A program made the position numbers and the translations under genes. Shown here in pieces: positions 6,570-8,936 of a stretch of DNA of 8,936 nucleotides; position 1 is the first letter of the stretch, and the number at the start of each line of letters is the position of its first letter. The notes beneath the pieces are model-generated. The model worked only from the letters and a program-made list of their open reading frames with translations, had not been told where the DNA came from and did no database searches. The stretch comes from Gallionella sp. (lineage in GTDB: Bacteria; Pseudomonadota; Gammaproteobacteria; Burkholderiales; Gallionellaceae): NCBI GenBank assembly GCA_029850565.1, contig JARCRR010000171.1, forward strand, positions 1 to 8,936. The letters run 5' to 3'.

Positions 6570-7519
6570 TGACCCTGCCCCAATAATGCAGTGATGAAAT
6601 CCTCGGCCACGAAGGGACGCAGATCGTCCAGTCCTTCACCCACGCCGATGAAGCGCACAGGGATGGGGTGCGCCTTGGCGATGGCGGCGATGACGCCGCC
6701 TTTGGCGGTGCCGTCCAACTTGGTCAGCACCAGTCCGGTCACGCCCAGCGCCTCGTCAAAAGCTTTGACCTGCGACAGCGCGTTCTGTCCCGTGTTGGCA
6801 TCCAGCACCAACAGCACCTCGTGCGGAGCATCGGGCATCACCTTGGCGATGACGCGCTTTACCTTTTTGATCTCTTCCATCAGGTGCGCTTGCGTGGTGA
6901 GGCGTCCGGCGGTGTCGGCCAGCACCACATCGATGCCGCGCGCCTGCGCGGCCTGTACGGCATCGTAGATGACGGCGGCCGCATCGCCGCTCTGCTGGGC
7001 GATGACGGTCACGTCGTTGCGTTTACCCCATTCCATCAGTTGTTCGCGTGCGGCGGCGCGGAAGGTATCGCCCGCTGCAAGCAACACGGATTTGCCTTGG
7101 TTCTGGAAATGCTTGGCTAGCTTGCCAATGGAAGTGGTCTTGCCCGCACCGTTCACCCCGCACAGCATAATGACGAAAGGGTTGTGCGGTGTGACGTCCA
7201 GCGGTTTGGCCAGCGGCTGTAGCAGCTTGAGCAGTGCATGCGCCAACGCTTCTTTCAATTGGCTGGCTTCAGTCAGGTGCTGCTCCTTCACTTGGCGGCG
7301 CACATCCGCCAGCAGTGTGCGTGTGGCATCCATGCCCACGTCGGCAGTGATGAGAATGGTCTCCAATTCTTCGTAGAGTTCATCGTCGATCTTGCCGCCT
7401 GCAACGAACAAGCTCGCCAACTGTCCACCCGTGCGCGCCAAACCCGCGGTCAGTCGCGAGACCCAACTGGTCTCGGCGGCATCGGTTGCTGTCGTATTCT
7501 TTTTCAGGAAGCTGAACAT
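6566..7519 (-). CDS. ftsY: Signal recognition particle receptor FtsY
   Basis: SRP-type GTPase at the inner membrane that receives the ribosome-SRP complex for co-translational membrane insertion. The product is 317 residues from ATG 7519. It has a short N-terminal extension (about 1-40) opening with MFSFLKK, a helical N domain (about 40-110) and the G domain with GVNGAGKTT (121-129), DTFRAAA (151-157), DTAGR (202-206), TGQNALSQ (243-250), TKLDG (266-270) and GVGEGLDDL (292-300). The acidic A domain is short compared with E. coli FtsY (497 residues), as in many other bacteria, so membrane contact likely rests on the amphipathic N-terminal helix. A TTG four codons upstream (7531) is in frame, but MFSFLKK is the usual FtsY start; neither has a clear Shine-Dalgarno. 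It is the first gene of the ftsYEX run. Confidence 0.96.
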   Translation of the reverse strand: MFSFLKKNTTATDAAETSWVSRLTAGLARTGGQLASLFVAGGKIDDELYEELETILITADVGMDATRTLLADVRRQVKEQHLTEASQLKEALAHALLKLLQPLAKPLDVTPHNPFVIMLCGVNGAGKTTSIGKLAKHFQNQGKSVLLAAGDTFRAAAREQLMEWGKRNDVTVIAQQSGDAAAVIYDAVQAAQARGIDVVLADTAGRLTTQAHLMEEIKKVKRVIAKVMPDAPHEVLLVLDANTGQNALSQVKAFDEALGVTGLVLTKLDGTAKGGVIAAIAKAHPIPVRFIGVGEGLDDLRPFVAEDFITALLGQGQ

Positions 7520-7586
7520 GGGGTTAGGCAATGTTTAATAGTTATCAGATAATGCGCGCGCATTTTAACGGTTAGGGACGAATCGA
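7520..7586. promoter_or_regulatory. Divergent promoter region between ftsY and the M16 peptidase gene
   Basis: This 67-base AT-rich gap must hold the 5' signals of both the ftsYEX run (minus) and the peptidase gene (plus). At its centre is a perfect 14-base palindrome, AATGCGCGCGCATT (7551-7564). A GATAAT box at 7548-7553 could serve as a plus-strand -10, but no good -35 accompanies it. On the minus strand only weak boxes were seen. The plus-strand ribosome site AGGGA lies about eight bases before ATG 7587. Confidence 0.4.
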
Positions 7587-8936
7587 ATGAGATTTTATTG
7601 GGTTTTAGGCTGTGTCTTGTGGGCAGGACTGGCGCAGGCGGAAGTGTTCGAGAAGACGCTCTCTAATGGCTTGAAAGTCATCGTGAAAGAAGACCATCGC
7701 GCGCCGACCGTGGTGCAGCAGATCTGGTATCGCGCCGGCAGTATGGACGAGAAGACCGGCACCACCGGCGTGGCACACGTGCTGGAACATATGATGTTCA
7801 AGGGCACGCAGTCCGTTCCGGTCGGTGAATTCTCCCGTCGCATTGCCGCTGCGGGGGGGCGCGAGAACGCTTTCACCAGCTACGACTACACCGCCTATTT
7901 TCAGCAATTACACAAATCCAAGCTGCCGCTGGCGATGCGGTTGGAGGCCGACCGCATGCACAACCTCGTGCTGAGCGAGAAGGAATTCAACAAAGAGATC
8001 AAAGTGGTGATGGAAGAGCGCCGCTGGCGCACCGACGACGATGCGCACTCCCTTGTGGGCGAACGCCTGATGGCGACCGCGTATCAGGAGCATCCGTATC
8101 ACAACCCCATCATCGGCTGGATGAAGGATCTGGAGAACATGACAACAGCGGACGCGCGGGATTGGTACAAGACATGGTACGCACCCAACAACGCCACGCT
8201 CGTCATCGCAGGCGATGTGAAAGCATCCGAAGTCTTCGCACTGGCGCAAAAATATTACGGCGGCATCCCCGCGGGAAAATTGCCGAAACGTAAAGAGAGC
8301 GGCGAGCAAGCGCAACTGGGCATCAAACGCATTGTCGTCAAAGCCCCTGCGGAACTGTCTTACTTCGTCATGGCCTATCACGCACCGACCATGCGCGATG
8401 TGGAGAAGGATTGGAAGCCTTACGCCTTGTCGGTGTTGGCGGGCGTGTTGGACGGAAACGAATCGGCGCGTTTGAACAAATCGCTGGTGCGTGACCAGCA
8501 AGTGGCGATGAGCATAGGTGCGGAATACGACAGTACCTCGCGCGGCCCCTCCATGCTCATGCTGGAGGGCACGCCCGCTTCCGGCAAAACGGTTGCCGAA
8601 CTGGAAGCGGCCATCCGCGCACAATTGCAGGCCGTCGTGCGTGATGGCGTGAGCGAAGAGGAATTGAAGCGTGTACGTGCGCAAATCACCGCATCCGAAG
8701 TCTACAAATTGGATTCTGTGTTCTATCAAGCCATGCAGATCGGCCAAATGGAAAGCATCGGCTTGTCGCATCACGCCATACCCAAGATGCTGAAGAAGCT
8801 ACAGGCGGTGACGGCGCAGGAAGTTCAGGACGTGGCGCGCGAGATATTGGTGGATGACCATCTGACGGTGGCGGTACTCGACCCGCAACCGCTAACCGAA
8901 AAGAACAAGCAGGCAAAGGGAGGCGCTCATGCGCAC
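7587..8936 (+). CDS. Exported M16-family (pitrilysin/insulinase-like) zinc peptidase, 3' end cut off by the window
   Basis: Metallopeptidase of the M16 clan, probably acting in the periplasm on peptides; the substrate is not readable. The first 18 residues form a signal peptide: a very short basic start, a hydrophobic core VLGCVLWAGL and the signal peptidase I site AQA before Glu19. The inverted zinc motif HxxEH is present as His64-Val-Leu-Glu67-His68, followed about 76 residues later by the third ligand in VVMEERR (Glu143 or Glu144), so the active site looks intact. A second M16-like domain follows (about 180-400) with LVRDQQVAMSIGAEYD. 450 codons are visible without a stop, about the full length of this single-chain M16 group, so the end should lie just past the edge. 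ATG 7587 gives the signal peptide and has AGGGA upstream. It is transcribed divergently from ftsY. Confidence 0.92.
   Translation, partial: MRFYWVLGCVLWAGLAQAEVFEKTLSNGLKVIVKEDHRAPTVVQQIWYRAGSMDEKTGTTGVAHVLEHMMFKGTQSVPVGEFSRRIAAAGGRENAFTSYDYTAYFQQLHKSKLPLAMRLEADRMHNLVLSEKEFNKEIKVVMEERRWRTDDDAHSLVGERLMATAYQEHPYHNPIIGWMKDLENMTTADARDWYKTWYAPNNATLVIAGDVKASEVFALAQKYYGGIPAGKLPKRKESGEQAQLGIKRIVVKAPAELSYFVMAYHAPTMRDVEKDWKPYALSVLAGVLDGNESARLNKSLVRDQQVAMSIGAEYDSTSRGPSMLMLEGTPASGKTVAELEAAIRAQLQAVVRDGVSEEELKRVRAQITASEVYKLDSVFYQAMQIGQMESIGLSHHAIPKMLKKLQAVTAQEVQDVAREILVDDHLTVAVLDPQPLTEKNKQAKGGAHAH
8918..8936 (+). promoter_or_regulatory. Ribosome site and probable start of the next gene
   Basis: GGGAGG (8918-8923) lies five bases before ATG at 8929, which is in a different frame from the M16 gene. 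Tandem M16 genes with overlapping ends are common in proteobacteria, so this may be the start of a second M16-family protein. Only eight bases of it are in the window, so its identity is a guess from context. Confidence 0.4.

Noticed and set aside
7908..8774. Minus-strand ORF of 288 codons
   Set aside because: It is antisense to the M16 peptidase; its histidine- and arginine-rich composition is typical of the reverse strand of a GC-rich gene.

Overview
The window looks like a betaproteobacterial chromosome segment. The best guess is a Gallionella/Nitrosomonas-type lineage, inferred from protein character and gene order without any database search. It joins a conserved housekeeping block on the right (about 4087-8936) to an AT-richer accessory block on the left (about 1-4030).

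Right block: on the minus strand, ftsY, ftsE, ftsX and rpoH are read in that order, the classical proteobacterial arrangement. ftsY/ftsE and ftsE/ftsX each overlap by four bases (GTGA and ATGA), so the three are probably translationally coupled. Together they link SRP-dependent membrane targeting (FtsY), activation of septal peptidoglycan hydrolysis (FtsEX) and the heat-shock sigma factor (RpoH). rpoH has its own promoter in the 66-base gap after ftsX. Exactly over that promoter lies a near-perfect CIRCE inverted repeat, the operator of the heat-shock repressor HrcA. This suggests that HrcA represses the gene for sigma-32. Divergently on the plus strand, after a 67-base intergenic region, begins an exported M16 zinc peptidase gene. 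It runs off the right edge, and a second gene apparently starts just before the edge.

Left block: two minus-strand genes lie directly downstream of rpoH. The first encodes a large zinc-ribbon DDE transposase-like protein. The second, only nine bases later, encodes an MmeI-like Type IIL/IIG fused restriction endonuclease-methyltransferase that begins with GTG and runs off the left edge (733 residues visible). The Shine-Dalgarno of the restriction gene overlaps the stop codon of the transposase-like gene, so the two look like one coupled operon. There is no visible insertion-sequence end between them. This transposase-like/MmeI-like pair is the best candidate here for an undescribed two-gene system.

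The 5' end of the transposase-like gene is odd. Its frame stays open for 75 codons upstream of the first ATG and encodes the missing half of a zinc ribbon, but that stretch has no ATG, GTG or TTG. It begins inside a perfect 14-bp hairpin that also overlaps a TATAAT promoter box and ends an in-frame ten-codon leader ORF with tandem stop codons. No tRNA, rRNA or CRISPR array was seen.
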